NCBI GenBank assembly: GCA_905234695.1
Contig: CAJOHZ010000021.1
Location: 1-64,000 of the forward strand
DNA length: 64,000 nt
Source: an uncultured Bacteroidales bacterium
GTDB lineage: Bacteria > Bacteroidota > Bacteroidia > Bacteroidales > P3
Reading direction: 5' to 3'
In this document: positions 27,524 through 36,634 of the stretch, piece after piece
Layout of the letters: every line of letters starts with the position of its first letter
Position numbering within the stretch: position 1 is the stretch's first letter
Translations under genes and position numbers: made by a program
The notes under the pieces: generated by a model
The model's input: only the letters and a program-made list of their open reading frames with translations
Databases searched by the model: none
What the model was told of the DNA's origin: nothing

Positions 27524-28429
27524 CTACTTCTTGTAGTGTGGGTGATAGGACTCGATAGTCTCGCGCAAATACTGGCGACTTAGATGAGTATATATCTCTG
27601 TGGTTGCCAAACACTCATGCCCAAGCATCTCTTGTACTGCTCGAAGGTCTGCCCCGTTCTGCACCAACTCTGTGGCGAAGGTGTGGCGGAGGCTGTGAGG
27701 CGATACATGTTTGTCCAGACCGGCCTTCTCTACCGCCTCTTTGATGAACTGGAATACTGCCACTCGGCTTAGGTGGTGGCCTCTGAGATTAAGAAACACG
27801 TATTTCTCTTCGCCCGGTTTAGGCTGTATCTGGCTGCGGAGAGTCAGGATATATTCCTCCAGCAGTCGCAGGGCCCTTGCATTGATGGGAACCCACCGTT
27901 CTTTATTGCCCTTTCCAAACACCTGAAGGAAGCCCTCGTCGGCGAAAATGTTCGAGAGTTTCATATTCACTAACTCACTTACTCTCAATCCGCAACCATA
28001 CAGCACTTCAACCATTACATAATTTCTTGCCGGCCCCGGCATACTGCGGTCGAAAGTAGACTGGATGGCCTCGATATCGCTATCGGTCAACACATCGGGC
28101 AAGTGCTTGGGGCGGGTGGGCATCTCCACCATCTCGGCCGGATTCTCTCGCACCGCATCCTCGACGACCATCATCCGGTAAAAGGTACGCATGGCCGAGA
28201 TAAGTCGACATTGGGTGGAAATCTCAATACCCGTATCCGCCAACTCTTTGAGCATCTCGCGGATAAGGCCGACATCCACCTGTTCGGGAGACACCCCATG
28301 CTCCTCGGCATAACGGCGCAGATGAGCCATGTCGCGCAGATACGACTGCACCGTGTTGTCGGCATAGTTGCGTTCCAGCCGCAAATAGGTCTCGAAATCG
28401 CGTAGTGTATGTTGCCAAGGAGATGTCAT
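27524..28429 (-). CDS. xerD: Tyrosine recombinase XerD-like
   Basis: 301 residues with a SAM-like N-terminal core-binding domain (FETYLRLERNYADNTVQSYL) and a catalytic domain carrying the full R-K-H-R-H-Y set: GCGLRVSELVNM, VFGKGNKERWVPI, SPHSLRHTFATEL, LGHECLATTEIYTHLS. Length and wording fit chromosomal XerD, which resolves chromosome dimers at dif, rather than a transposon integrase. It follows mtgA by 9 bases in the same reverse unit. Confidence 0.85.
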   Translation of the reverse strand: MTSPWQHTLRDFETYLRLERNYADNTVQSYLRDMAHLRRYAEEHGVSPEQVDVGLIREMLKELADTGIEISTQCRLISAMRTFYRMMVVEDAVRENPAEMVEMPTRPKHLPDVLTDSDIEAIQSTFDRSMPGPARNYVMVEVLYGCGLRVSELVNMKLSNIFADEGFLQVFGKGNKERWVPINARALRLLEEYILTLRSQIQPKPGEEKYVFLNLRGHHLSRVAVFQFIKEAVEKAGLDKHVSPHSLRHTFATELVQNGADLRAVQEMLGHECLATTEIYTHLSRQYLRETIESYHPHYKK

Positions 28430-28438
28430 CGGGTTCCG

Positions 28439-29275
28439 TCAGTCTTGTTTTGACATCCACAGCAGGAAGTCCAATAACGACTCGTCCGTCTGTTTCAGAT
28501 ATTTTGGATTCAGGTCTTTACGTCTTGCGTCAAGATTCACTTTCCCGTATGTGTCCATCCGCTGACGGATGGTGGAGGAGCGTTTCTTGAAATAGGGGCT
28601 CTGGTGGGCGGGGTTTCGTTTCAGCGGCGACGGAAGTGTTGCCGCCAACTGGGCAGCCTCAGCCTTGGTAAGTTTCGATGCTGGATGGTGGAAATAATGC
28701 TGGCTGGCGGCCTCACAGCCATAGATGCCATCGCCGAACTCCACAATGTTCAGATAGCATTCCATGATGCGTTTCTTGCCCCATATCAGCTCTATAAGGG
28801 TGGTGTAATAAGCCTCGGCGGCTTTGCGCCACATCGTACGATTATGCGGGAGAAAACAGTTCTTGGACGTCTGCATACTGATGGTGCTTCCCCCACGCAC
28901 CCGGCGGCCTCGTTTGTTGTCGCGATACGACTGCTTCAACTGCTTGACATCGAAGCCTCGATGATACATAAACAGGCCGTCTTCCGCCACTACCACCGCG
29001 TTGACCAGATGGGGCGACACCTCGTCAATCGACACATAGTCGCGCTCGAAACGCACGCTACGCTCCGAATCGGACACCTGCTGGAAGAACCGCTGCACCA
29101 TCAACGGGGTGAGCGGCGGATTGAACACCCCACAGAACAGCACTTGCACCACGGTGAACAGCCATACCGAAAGCACACTCACCCACAGCACTCGCCACAC
29201 CTTGCCCGGAAACGTGAGCTGCTGCCAGGAACGGCGCCCTTTTTTACCTTTCTTCCTCGGCTTTTTCTTCTTCAT
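28439..29275 (-). CDS. mtgA: Monofunctional peptidoglycan glycosyltransferase MtgA (GT51)
   Basis: 278 residues. A very basic start (KKKKPRKKGKKGRRSW) and one transmembrane helix (RVLWVSVLSVWLFTVVQVLF) place the catalytic domain in the periplasm. GT51 motifs are intact: VVVAEDGLFMYHRGFD (catalytic Glu), GGSTISMQTSKNCFL, KKRIMECYLNIVEFGDGIYG. No transpeptidase domain follows. It polymerises lipid II into glycan strands. Transcribed with xerD from a promoter at 29341. Confidence 0.92.
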   Translation of the reverse strand: MKKKKPRKKGKKGRRSWQQLTFPGKVWRVLWVSVLSVWLFTVVQVLFCGVFNPPLTPLMVQRFFQQVSDSERSVRFERDYVSIDEVSPHLVNAVVVAEDGLFMYHRGFDVKQLKQSYRDNKRGRRVRGGSTISMQTSKNCFLPHNRTMWRKAAEAYYTTLIELIWGKKRIMECYLNIVEFGDGIYGCEAASQHYFHHPASKLTKAEAAQLAATLPSPLKRNPAHQSPYFKKRSSTIRQRMDTYGKVNLDARRKDLNPKYLKQTDESLLDFLLWMSKQD

Positions 29276-29340
29276 GTAAACACCTTATTCTCATGTTATA
29301 CACTATCTTCAGACGGGGTTGCCCACCTCGTCTGGCGGTG

Positions 29341-29348
29341 CAAAGATA
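29341..29348 (-). promoter_or_regulatory. -7 element for mtgA-xerD
   Basis: Reverse-strand TATCTTTG, 66 bases upstream of the mtgA ATG. The leader between them contains an inverted repeat (CAGACGGGG / CCTCGTCTG, 29310-29334). Confidence 0.6.
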
Positions 29349-29415
29349 CAACTTTTTTTGTTATCCGACAGCAGAGCAGCCGTTTTTAGAAGAAAGAAAA
29401 AAAGCCCCTTTTATT

Positions 29416-29580
29416 AGAAACTGTTTAAGATTAATCCAATGTTTTTCTTAACACATCAAAACGGCATCTTTCCCTCCTTTTCTCGGTCACAATGGACCCC
29501 CATTGCTCCCTCAAAAAAGAAGAAAAATCTGCTCGCCTTGCTGCATAACAAAATCCATCAATTAAATTTAAACAGTTTCT
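29416..29580. mobile_element. MITE copy 1 (AGAAACTGTTTAAA ends), upstream of gapA
   Basis: 165 bp bounded by AGAAACTGTTTAAG and TTTAAACAGTTTCT, with an inner AATGGACCCCCATT hairpin and the run TCAAAAAAGAAGAAAAATCT. Copies 2 and 3 (49650, 51280) lie in the opposite orientation. It fills most of the 402-base gap between mtgA and gapA; the rest of the gap holds the two divergent promoters. No transposase is encoded. Confidence 0.8.
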
Positions 29581-29601
29581 TAGAAATTAAAAAAAATTAC
29601 G

Positions 29602-29609
29602 TATCTTTG
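29602..29609 (+). promoter_or_regulatory. -7 element for gapA
   Basis: TATCTTTG, 69 bases before the gapA ATG. The MITE end lies only 21 bases upstream, so the element's terminal bases occupy the -33 region. Confidence 0.7.
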
Positions 29610-29629
29610 CATGTCGTCCCCCATTTTGA

Positions 29630-30685
<1,056 letters not shown>

Positions 30686-30714
30686 ATGGTTCTGTTTATA
30701 ATAATTATATTACG

Positions 30715-30750
30715 GAGAGGGTGTCTCAAAAGGCACCCTCTCTCTTTTTC
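30715..30750 (+). terminator. Terminator after gapA
   Basis: GAGAGGGTG at 30715-30723 pairs with CACCCTCTC at 30734-30742, extended by G-T pairs, then TCTTTTTC. The stem matches those at 7808 and 40277. Confidence 0.8.
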
Positions 30751-30797
30751 TCAAGAATGTTTTTTCATGCTTTTGTGCTTTATCGAGAAATTATGTG

Positions 30798-30805
30798 TAT
30801 CTTTG
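30798..30805 (+). promoter_or_regulatory. -7 element for the toxin-antitoxin pair
   Basis: TATCTTTG, 22 bases before ATG 30828. Its position inside the longer open frame (from 30795) supports the later start. Confidence 0.65.
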
Positions 30806-30827
30806 TAACTTGATAAAGCATCCGATT

Positions 30828-31103
30828 ATGTGTACAGTAACCATCAATATTGATGAAAGCCAGATACGTAAGGCCAACCCATCGTTAACCAGCAAGGATG
30901 ATATCACCCGTTGGGTCCAACATTTGCTGGATACTTGTATCGCCGACTTGTCCGCCGACAGAAGGGAGAAATTGGAGCCATACACAATTGAGGAACTTCA
31001 CGCAAGAATCGACAAGGCGGAGCATGATGCTCTCGAAGGCCGGTACAGACCCCACGAAGAAGTGTTTGCCAAATACCATCAAACGATACTTGAGACGGTA
31101 TGA
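30828..31103 (+). CDS. Antitoxin of a ParDE/RelBE-like pair
   Basis: 91 residues from ATG 30828 (MCTVTINIDESQIRKANPSL). An N-terminal beta strand followed by helices (TSKDDITRWVQHLLDTCIAD) resembles ribbon-helix-helix antitoxins. The acidic helical tail (IEELHARIDKAEHDALEGRY) would wrap the toxin. Its stop overlaps the toxin ATG by 4 bases, the normal order for such modules. Autoregulation at the promoter just upstream is likely from family knowledge. Confidence 0.75.
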   Translation: MCTVTINIDESQIRKANPSLTSKDDITRWVQHLLDTCIADLSADRREKLEPYTIEELHARIDKAEHDALEGRYRPHEEVFAKYHQTILETV

Positions 31104-31411
31104 AGGTAATATGGTTAGAACAAGCCGACAGAGCCTTGCACCTAACAGCTGATTACATCGCCGTTGAATATGGACAGCAGTCGATGAAAAAATTTATGTG
31201 TAAGATTGACGAAGTGGGAATCCTGTTGAAGGACAATCCATACCTAGGACCCGAAGAGCCCCTGCTGACTGGACGAACTTCCGTCTACCGCAGCGTGGTG
31301 GTCGCCAAGGTAAATAAGATAGTCTATCGCATCGTGAACGACACTATTGAGATTGCCGATTTCTGGGATGTGCGCCGCGAACCTCAGTCGTTGGCCGGGC
31401 AAGTGAGGTAG
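31100..31411 (+). CDS. ParE/RelE family toxin
   Basis: 103 residues. The wording WLEQADRALHLTADYIAVEY, followed by SVVVAKVNKIVYRIVNDTIE and IADFWDVRREPQSL, fits the RelE/ParE superfamily fold (two helices, then a strand sheet with a terminal R-R-x-P). Whether it attacks gyrase or ribosome-bound mRNA cannot be told. The queC promoter begins 16 bases after its stop. Confidence 0.8.
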   Translation: MKVIWLEQADRALHLTADYIAVEYGQQSMKKFMCKIDEVGILLKDNPYLGPEEPLLTGRTSVYRSVVVAKVNKIVYRIVNDTIEIADFWDVRREPQSLAGQVR

Positions 31412-31450
31412 TGAAAAACGACTTTTTTCTTGCAATCCAGGAAAAAGTTG

Positions 31451-31458
31451 TATTTTTG
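31451..31458 (+). promoter_or_regulatory. Promoter of the queuosine operon
   Basis: TATTTTTG at 31451-31458 with TTTCTTG at 31426-31432 as a possible -33 element. The transcript would start just before the preQ1 riboswitch. Confidence 0.65.
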
Positions 31459-31476
31459 CAAATTGAAAACACACAC

Positions 31477-31512
31477 AGGGGTCTCTTGATAACCCCCTTT
31501 AACAAAACAAGA
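31477..31512 (+). promoter_or_regulatory. preQ1-I riboswitch in the queC leader
   Basis: The leader folds as a class I preQ1 aptamer. P1 is GGGG at 31478-31481 with CCCC at 31494-31497. The base before that (C31493) corresponds to the ligand-reading cytosine. The A-rich tail TTTAACAAAACAAG (31498-31511) matches the tail I remember from the Thermoanaerobacter tengcongensis aptamer. Pseudoknot P2 is exact: loop UCUUG (31484-31488) pairs with CAAGA (31508-31512). The tail ends 3 bases before the queC ATG, so ligand binding would occlude translation initiation, shutting off preQ1 synthesis when preQ1 is plentiful. Confidence 0.85.
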
Positions 31513-31515
31513 ACA

Positions 31516-32187
31516 ATGGCAGAAAACACAGCACTGACAAGGGATTCGGTGATTATCTATTCTGGTGGGCTCGACTCCACTACCCTTCTCTATGAAGAGC
31601 AAAAACGGATTGCCTTGGCTGTCACTTTTGACTATGGCAGCAACCATGCCGCACATGAGATTGCCTGTGCTCAATTGCACTGCGAACGACTGGGCATCGA
31701 GCATCTGGTCATCGACCTGTCCTTCATGAAACATTATTTCAACTCATCGCTCCTCAGCGGCGCCGAGGCCGTTCCCGACGGCCACTATGACGACGAGAAC
31801 ATGAAGAGCACCGTGGTGCCGTTCCGCAACGGCATCATGCTGTCGGTGGCCTGCGGATTCGCCGAAAGCCGAGGCCTCAAGCGCGTGCTGATAGCCAACC
31901 ACAGCGGCGACCACGCCATCTATCCCGACTGCCGCCCCGCGTTTGTCGCCGCCATGAACAACGCCATGCGCGAGGGCACCTATGCCGACGTCACCCTCGC
32001 CGCCCCCTACACCAACCTCTCCAAAGCCGAAATTGTACGCCGCGGCACACAGATGGGCATAGACTATGGCCAGACCTATTCGTGCTACAAAGGCGGCCAA
32101 TACCACTGCGGCACCTGCGGCACCTGCTCCGAACGCAAGGAAGCCTTCCTCGAGGCCGGCCTGCCAGACCCGACAACGTATGTGTGA
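31516..32187 (+). CDS. queC: 7-cyano-7-deazaguanine synthase QueC
   Basis: 223 residues from ATG 31516. QueC converts CDG to preQ0 with ATP and ammonia. The PP-loop VIIYSGGLDSTTLLYEE is near the N-terminus. The zinc-binding cluster is C-Y-K-G-G-Q-Y-H-C-G-T-C-G-T-C-S-E-R. The upstream in-frame codons run through the riboswitch and promoter, which fixes the start. First gene of queC-queD-queE-queF. Confidence 0.95.
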   Translation: MAENTALTRDSVIIYSGGLDSTTLLYEEQKRIALAVTFDYGSNHAAHEIACAQLHCERLGIEHLVIDLSFMKHYFNSSLLSGAEAVPDGHYDDENMKSTVVPFRNGIMLSVACGFAESRGLKRVLIANHSGDHAIYPDCRPAFVAAMNNAMREGTYADVTLAAPYTNLSKAEIVRRGTQMGIDYGQTYSCYKGGQYHCGTCGTCSERKEAFLEAGLPDPTTYV

Positions 32188-32234
32188 TTACCCCCATTAT
32201 CAGCGGAAATCCATGTAAAAACAACAAACGAGAA

Positions 32235-32570
32235 ATGTACTACGTAACCAAACATATAGAAGTCTCCGGCGCCCACCGCCTCGATCTCGATTACCCCAGC
32301 AAATGCACCCAACTGCACGGCCACAACTGGCAGATTACCATCCACTGCAAGGCCCGCGAACTTGACCACAACGGCATGGTCATCGACTTTTCCAGGATTA
32401 AGAGCCAGATTGTGGATAAACTCGACCATCAGGTCATCAACGACGTCATCGGCTGCAACCCCACTGCAGAAAACATCGCCCGCTGGTGCCAGCAGCAGGT
32501 GCCTTGCTGCTACCGTGTCGACGTGCAGGAGACCGCAGGCAACACCGCCACATACGAAATCGACGAATAA
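32235..32570 (+). CDS. queD: 6-carboxy-5,6,7,8-tetrahydropterin synthase QueD
   Basis: 111 residues from ATG 32235. QueD makes 6-carboxytetrahydropterin from 7,8-dihydroneopterin triphosphate. Zinc-binding histidines lie in SGAHRL and LHGHNW, and the catalytic Cys in KCTQLHGHNW. D-H-Q-V-I-N-D matches the conserved L-D-H-x-x-L-N segment. Its stop shares a base with the queE ATG. Confidence 0.93.
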   Translation: MYYVTKHIEVSGAHRLDLDYPSKCTQLHGHNWQITIHCKARELDHNGMVIDFSRIKSQIVDKLDHQVINDVIGCNPTAENIARWCQQQVPCCYRVDVQETAGNTATYEIDE

Positions 32571-33151
32571 TGCGCATCAACGAGATATTCTACTCTCTCC
32601 AAGGCGAAGGCTACCACAGCGGTAGCCCCGCCGTTTTCATCCGTTTCAGCGGCTGCAACCTGCAATGTCCCTTTTGCGACACACAGCACGAGGCCGGCAT
32701 CGAGATGGATGAAACGGAGATAGTGGAGTCCGTAAAGCAATACCCTGCACCCCTCGTGGTCGTCACTGGCGGCGAGCCCTCGCTGCAGCTTACCGCCACG
32801 CTTGTCGACGCCCTACATGCCGCAGGACGCACCGTGGCCGTGGAAACCAACGGCACACGCCCTTTGCCCCACAACGTCGACTGGGTGACACTCTCGCCCA
32901 AAGACCTCTTCCTCGGTACCGAGGCAAAGCCTGTCCTTGACCACGCCGATGAACTGAAGGTGCTGTACGACGGCCACCACGAGCCGCATTCCTACAACCA
33001 CATCACCGTGAAGCAGCGTTTCCTGCAACCCTGCGACACCGGCGACACCGCCCGCAACACACAAATCACTGCCGCCACGGTGGAATACATCAAACGCCAC
33101 CCCGAATGGCGTCTTTCCTTACAGATTCACAAAACAATACACATACGATGA
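32570..33151 (+). CDS. queE: 7-carboxy-7-deazaguanine synthase QueE (radical SAM)
   Basis: 193 residues from ATG 32570, which overlaps the queD stop TAA by one base. The radical SAM cluster motif is C-N-L-Q-C-P-F-C in [18 protein letters not shown]. The SAM-binding [11 protein letters not shown] and VAVETNGT stretches follow. The chain is short, as is usual for QueE, which has a minimal radical SAM core. It overlaps queF by ATGA. Confidence 0.94.
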   Translation: MRINEIFYSLQGEGYHSGSPAVFIRFSGCNLQCPFCDTQHEAGIEMDETEIVESVKQYPAPLVVVTGGEPSLQLTATLVDALHAAGRTVAVETNGTRPLPHNVDWVTLSPKDLFLGTEAKPVLDHADELKVLYDGHHEPHSYNHITVKQRFLQPCDTGDTARNTQITAATVEYIKRHPEWRLSLQIHKTIHIR

Positions 33152-33606
33152 ACAGAGAGAACGAACACCTGCAAGCCCTCGGCCATCCTACCGGATACCG
33201 CACCGACTACGACCCCACGGTGCTGGAGACTTTCGAAAACCAGCATCCCGACCACGACTACTGGGTGCAATTCAACTGCCCCGAGTTCACCTCCCTCTGC
33301 CCTATTACCGGCCAACCCGACTTCGCGGAAATCCGCATCCTCTATATCCCCGACCAGCGGATGGTGGAGAGCAAGAGTCTGAAACTCTACCTCTTCTCTT
33401 TCCGCAACCATGGCGATTTCCACGAGGACTGCGTGAACATCATCATGAAAGACCTGATTCGTCTCATGGACCCGCGCTATATAGAGGTCACGGGCCTTTT
33501 CGTGCCCCGCGGAGGCATCAGCATCCACCCCTATGCCAACTATGGCCGTCCCGGCACGAAGTATGAGGAAATGGCCGAGTACCGTCTCAAGAACTACAAA
33601 CTGTAA
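33148..33606 (+). CDS. queF: NADPH-dependent preQ0 reductase QueF
   Basis: 152 residues, the short unimodular QueF. It reduces the nitrile of preQ0 to the amine of preQ1. The covalent Cys is in [16 protein letters not shown] and the NADPH-binding signature is [23 protein letters not shown] supplies the active-site His/Glu. It completes the route from CDG precursor to preQ1, so the riboswitch ligand is the product of this operon. Confidence 0.95.
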   Translation: MNRENEHLQALGHPTGYRTDYDPTVLETFENQHPDHDYWVQFNCPEFTSLCPITGQPDFAEIRILYIPDQRMVESKSLKLYLFSFRNHGDFHEDCVNIIMKDLIRLMDPRYIEVTGLFVPRGGISIHPYANYGRPGTKYEEMAEYRLKNYKL

Positions 33607-33659
33607 TCCATCGCCCCTGCCCTGCAGAGGCCTATATATAACCACCAACAAACAAGCAA

Positions 33660-34409
33660 ATGAAAATTCTAGAGAACAAAGTAGCCATCGTCACCGGCGC
33701 CACCCGCGGCATCGGAAAAGCTATCGCCATACGTTTCGCCCAGGAGGGCTGTGACATTGCCTTCTGCGGCCGCAGCCGCAACGAGAAGATGATTGCCGTG
33801 GAGCAGGAACTCCTCGCCCTCGGGGTCAAAGCCAAAGGCTATGTTGTCGACGTAGCCGATTTCACCGCCGCGGCGGCATTCGTGGCCGAAGCGATGAACG
33901 ACTTCGGCCATCTGGACATCCTGGTCAACAACGCCGGTATCACCGCCGACGCAGCCCTCAAACGCATGACCGAGGAGCAGTGGGACAACGTCATCCAGGT
34001 GAACCTCAAATCGGTGTTCTGCATGACCAAGGCCGTGCAACCCATCCTATGGCGGCAAGGCAGCGGCAGCATCGTGAACATCAGTTCCGTCGTAGGCATC
34101 GCCGGCAACTACAACCAAGCCAACTATGCCGCCTCCAAGGCCGGCATCATCGGCTTCACCAAAGCCGCCGCCAAAGAGTTCGGCGCCCGCAACATCCGCG
34201 TCAACGTGGTGGCTCCGGGATTCATTGTCACCGAGATGACCGGCGAGATACCCGAACAACTGAAGGAAATCTGGCAGTCGCGCATTCCGTTGCACCGCTC
34301 GGGCACCCCGCAGGAGGTGGCCAACGCCTGCCTTTTCTTCGCCTCTGATATGAGCACCTACAGCACCGGCGCCGTACTCCCCGTGTGCGGAGGCATGGAA
34401 GACGCCTAA
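33660..34409 (+). CDS. FabG-like 3-oxoacyl-ACP reductase (short-chain dehydrogenase)
   Basis: 249 residues, classical SDR. NAD(P) motif TGATRGIGKAIA, structural NNAG in DILVNNAGITADA, catalytic Ser in NISSVVG and Tyr-x-x-x-Lys in ANYAASKAG. The wording is close to FabG, which reduces beta-ketoacyl-ACP in fatty-acid elongation, but SDR substrates are hard to assign. It follows queF by 53 bases and may be read from the same transcript. Confidence 0.85.
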   Translation: MKILENKVAIVTGATRGIGKAIAIRFAQEGCDIAFCGRSRNEKMIAVEQELLALGVKAKGYVVDVADFTAAAAFVAEAMNDFGHLDILVNNAGITADAALKRMTEEQWDNVIQVNLKSVFCMTKAVQPILWRQGSGSIVNISSVVGIAGNYNQANYAASKAGIIGFTKAAAKEFGARNIRVNVVAPGFIVTEMTGEIPEQLKEIWQSRIPLHRSGTPQEVANACLFFASDMSTYSTGAVLPVCGGMEDA

Positions 34410-34421
34410 ACACCCTTGCGC

Positions 34422-35303
34422 ATGAAACGACATCTCTGGACATGGGCGGTGCTGATATGGGCTTTCGCCGCCTGCAGCCATCCCGCCGACACGCCCTCTT
34501 CCGCCACCCACTACACCTACACCGACGACTATGGGCGCACCGTGGAGGTACCCTCCGCGCCACAACGCATCGTCTCCACCTCGCCAGCAGTCACCGACAT
34601 CATCTTCGCCCTCGGGGGCGAAAGCCTGCTTGTGGGGCGCACCGATTTCTGCACCCACCCCGCCGAAGCGCTCCGCATCGAGAGCATCGGCGGCATCAGC
34701 AACCTCAATGTCGAGAAAATCCTCTCACTCGAGCCCGACCTCGTCATCAGCGGCTCGATGATACCGAAGAAAAGCACTGCCCAGATGGAGAAGATGGGCG
34801 TACCCACGGTGCATGTCATCGAGAAACACCGCTTCGACGACCTCTACCAGAACATCAGCCTCATCGGCGGCCTCATCGGCCGTACCGCCCAAGCCGACAG
34901 CCTCAACCGCACGCTACAGCAGCAGATGGAGGGACTTGTGGCGGAGGAAATCTCCCCTGTCCCGACCGTCTATTACGTGGTAGGATTCGGAGCCGCAGGC
35001 AACTTCACCGCCGGCGGCGACTCGTTCATCAACGATATCATCCGCATGGCCGGCGGCCGCAACGTGGCCGAAGACATCAAAGGATGGAGCTACAGCCTTG
35101 AGGCCCTGCTCAACGCCGACCCGGACTTTATCGTTATCCGCAAGGAGGACAAAGAGGCTTTCTGCCGCACCCAGCCCTATAACAAACTGACGGCAGTCAA
35201 AGAGGGACGTGTCATCCCTATCGAAAGTGGATTGATTGACCTACAGGTTCCCCGCAATATCGAGGCGGTACAGCTACTGCACTCAGCCTTCAGCCGTCGC
35301 TAG
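34422..35303 (+). CDS. ABC transporter substrate-binding lipoprotein (BtuF/FhuD-like)
   Basis: 293 residues. I chose ATG 34422 over an in-frame TTG two codons earlier. The signal ends in a lipobox, A-F-A-A-C-S. The class III binding-protein fold is evident: YTDDYGRTVEVPSAPQRIVS at the start, LVGRTDFCTHP, LEPDLVISGSM, then YNKLTAVKEGRVIPI near the end. Such proteins feed cobalamin, haem or ferric siderophores to an ABC permease. No permease or ATPase is adjacent. Its stop codon overlaps the stop of the convergent S41 gene in the tetranucleotide CTAG. Confidence 0.85.
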   Translation: MKRHLWTWAVLIWAFAACSHPADTPSSATHYTYTDDYGRTVEVPSAPQRIVSTSPAVTDIIFALGGESLLVGRTDFCTHPAEALRIESIGGISNLNVEKILSLEPDLVISGSMIPKKSTAQMEKMGVPTVHVIEKHRFDDLYQNISLIGGLIGRTAQADSLNRTLQQQMEGLVAEEISPVPTVYYVVGFGAAGNFTAGGDSFINDIIRMAGGRNVAEDIKGWSYSLEALLNADPDFIVIRKEDKEAFCRTQPYNKLTAVKEGRVIPIESGLIDLQVPRNIEAVQLLHSAFSRR

Positions 35304-36613
35304 CGGCCCGTGCGCAAAAACTGCAACGCCCGTTCCATCTGGGTATCCACACCGTTGCGAAGTTTCACCTCGTCATACGGCACCTCGATGTCGGGTTCTA
35401 TGCCGTGCCCTTCCAGACTGACATGGTCCTTGTCGACAAACTGGAAAGTACTCGTGTACACATAGAAAGCAAATGTCTTGGTAGCATAGGTGGCCCCATA
35501 CTGCCAATAGTCGTAATCGCCGAAACAGCCGTTGTAAAAGACATCGTGCATGCTGTCGGAATTGGGCCATAACGCCCCCATGCCGCCCCAAGTGCGTTCG
35601 CCAATCACCGTGCCGTTGGGCAAGTTCTTCACCACCAGCGTAGCCAGTTCGGCACAACTCACCGAATTCATATCCGCCAACAGCACTATGGGTTTCTGTT
35701 TGCTCAGATGCTTATCCGGCATCTTGACGTAATACTGCGTCCAAGCACTCAAATCAAGCCGTCCCAGCCCCTCTTTCACCCGTGTGTAGCCCACATGGGT
35801 GTTTCCCTGGGTCAGCGAGCCGATGATGGGCATAAGGTCGCTCACATCGCCACCCCCGTTGCCACGCACGTCGATAATCAGGCTTTCCACCTCGTCGCGG
35901 TTGGCCCAGCCTCGCGTGCCGCTGACGCCCTCATAGTAACGCTCGCCATAGAAACTGACAACGGGCATCTGCGCCGACACCTGGTCGGAAGGCTGCATAT
36001 ATCCCAGACAGGAGACCATCTCGTTGAAATAGAAATTCGTGAAACGGAAGTACGCGATATACTTGCCCACTTCCTTCCCGGGCAACAAACAGAAGTAGGA
36101 ACCGGGAATATTGGAATTGTTGATGCTCGCGGGCTCGAAGCCATAGTAGTTCTCTATACCGGGTTGCAGCTTCAAGGCCTTCAGCTGCTTGCTGCGGTCG
36201 GTCCAATGGTAGCCCTGACGCGCGTAGACCTCGCTACTGCCCGGACTCACCCACGCCTCGATACGGTCTTTTGAGGAATAGAAACGTCCGGTGAGGTGAT
36301 GGTCCAAAATACCTGAGAACAGGCCATCCCAGGCGGCCTGGTACTCCGACTGTGTCACCGGTTTGGACGACGGACGGCTGTCGAACGCCGCAAAAACATC
36401 GTGGTACTTGTCGTAACGGGCATCCCAGTCCACCGTGTCCTCGCTCCAGAACATATACGACTGGTTCATCCCCTGCCACACCGCATCGAACTGGGCAAGG
36501 TAGGTCTGGCTCTTCATGCCGTTGGGATTGCTGAAATCCTCCGATTCCTTTCTGCAGCCAACCATGCACAGCAGCGGCAGCAGCGCAAGCACTAATGTAA
36601 CTCTCTTTCTCAT
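35300..36613 (-). CDS. S41 family peptidase-like lipoprotein
   Basis: 437 residues. Lipobox LLCMVGC, Cys near residue 20. An N-terminal helical domain (FDAVWQGMNQSYMFWSEDTV) precedes the tail-specific protease core: ESLIIDVRGNGGGDVSDLMP, then KPIVLLADMNSVSCAELATL with the predicted nucleophile Ser. The usual catalytic Lys of the T-F-G-K-G loop is replaced: the sequence reads GERTWGGMGALWP. Either a different base is used, as in some S41 branches, or the protein is not proteolytic. Lies 21 bases downstream of the barrel gene, probably one unit. Confidence 0.82.
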   Translation of the reverse strand: MRKRVTLVLALLPLLCMVGCRKESEDFSNPNGMKSQTYLAQFDAVWQGMNQSYMFWSEDTVDWDARYDKYHDVFAAFDSRPSSKPVTQSEYQAAWDGLFSGILDHHLTGRFYSSKDRIEAWVSPGSSEVYARQGYHWTDRSKQLKALKLQPGIENYYGFEPASINNSNIPGSYFCLLPGKEVGKYIAYFRFTNFYFNEMVSCLGYMQPSDQVSAQMPVVSFYGERYYEGVSGTRGWANRDEVESLIIDVRGNGGGDVSDLMPIIGSLTQGNTHVGYTRVKEGLGRLDLSAWTQYYVKMPDKHLSKQKPIVLLADMNSVSCAELATLVVKNLPNGTVIGERTWGGMGALWPNSDSMHDVFYNGCFGDYDYWQYGATYATKTFAFYVYTSTFQFVDKDHVSLEGHGIEPDIEVPYDEVKLRNGVDTQMERALQFLRTGR

Positions 36614-36634
36614 AGCAAATAGTTAAAGGACAAC

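Noticed and set aside
29310-29334. Riboswitch or attenuator in the mtgA leader
   Set aside because: Only a single 9-bp hairpin with one mismatch is visible. No aptamer I know matches, so it is left as an unnamed leader hairpin.
34422-35303. Cobalamin riboswitch upstream of the BtuF-like gene
   Set aside because: Only 12 bases separate it from the fabG-like gene, and no B12-box sequence is present there or ahead of fabG.
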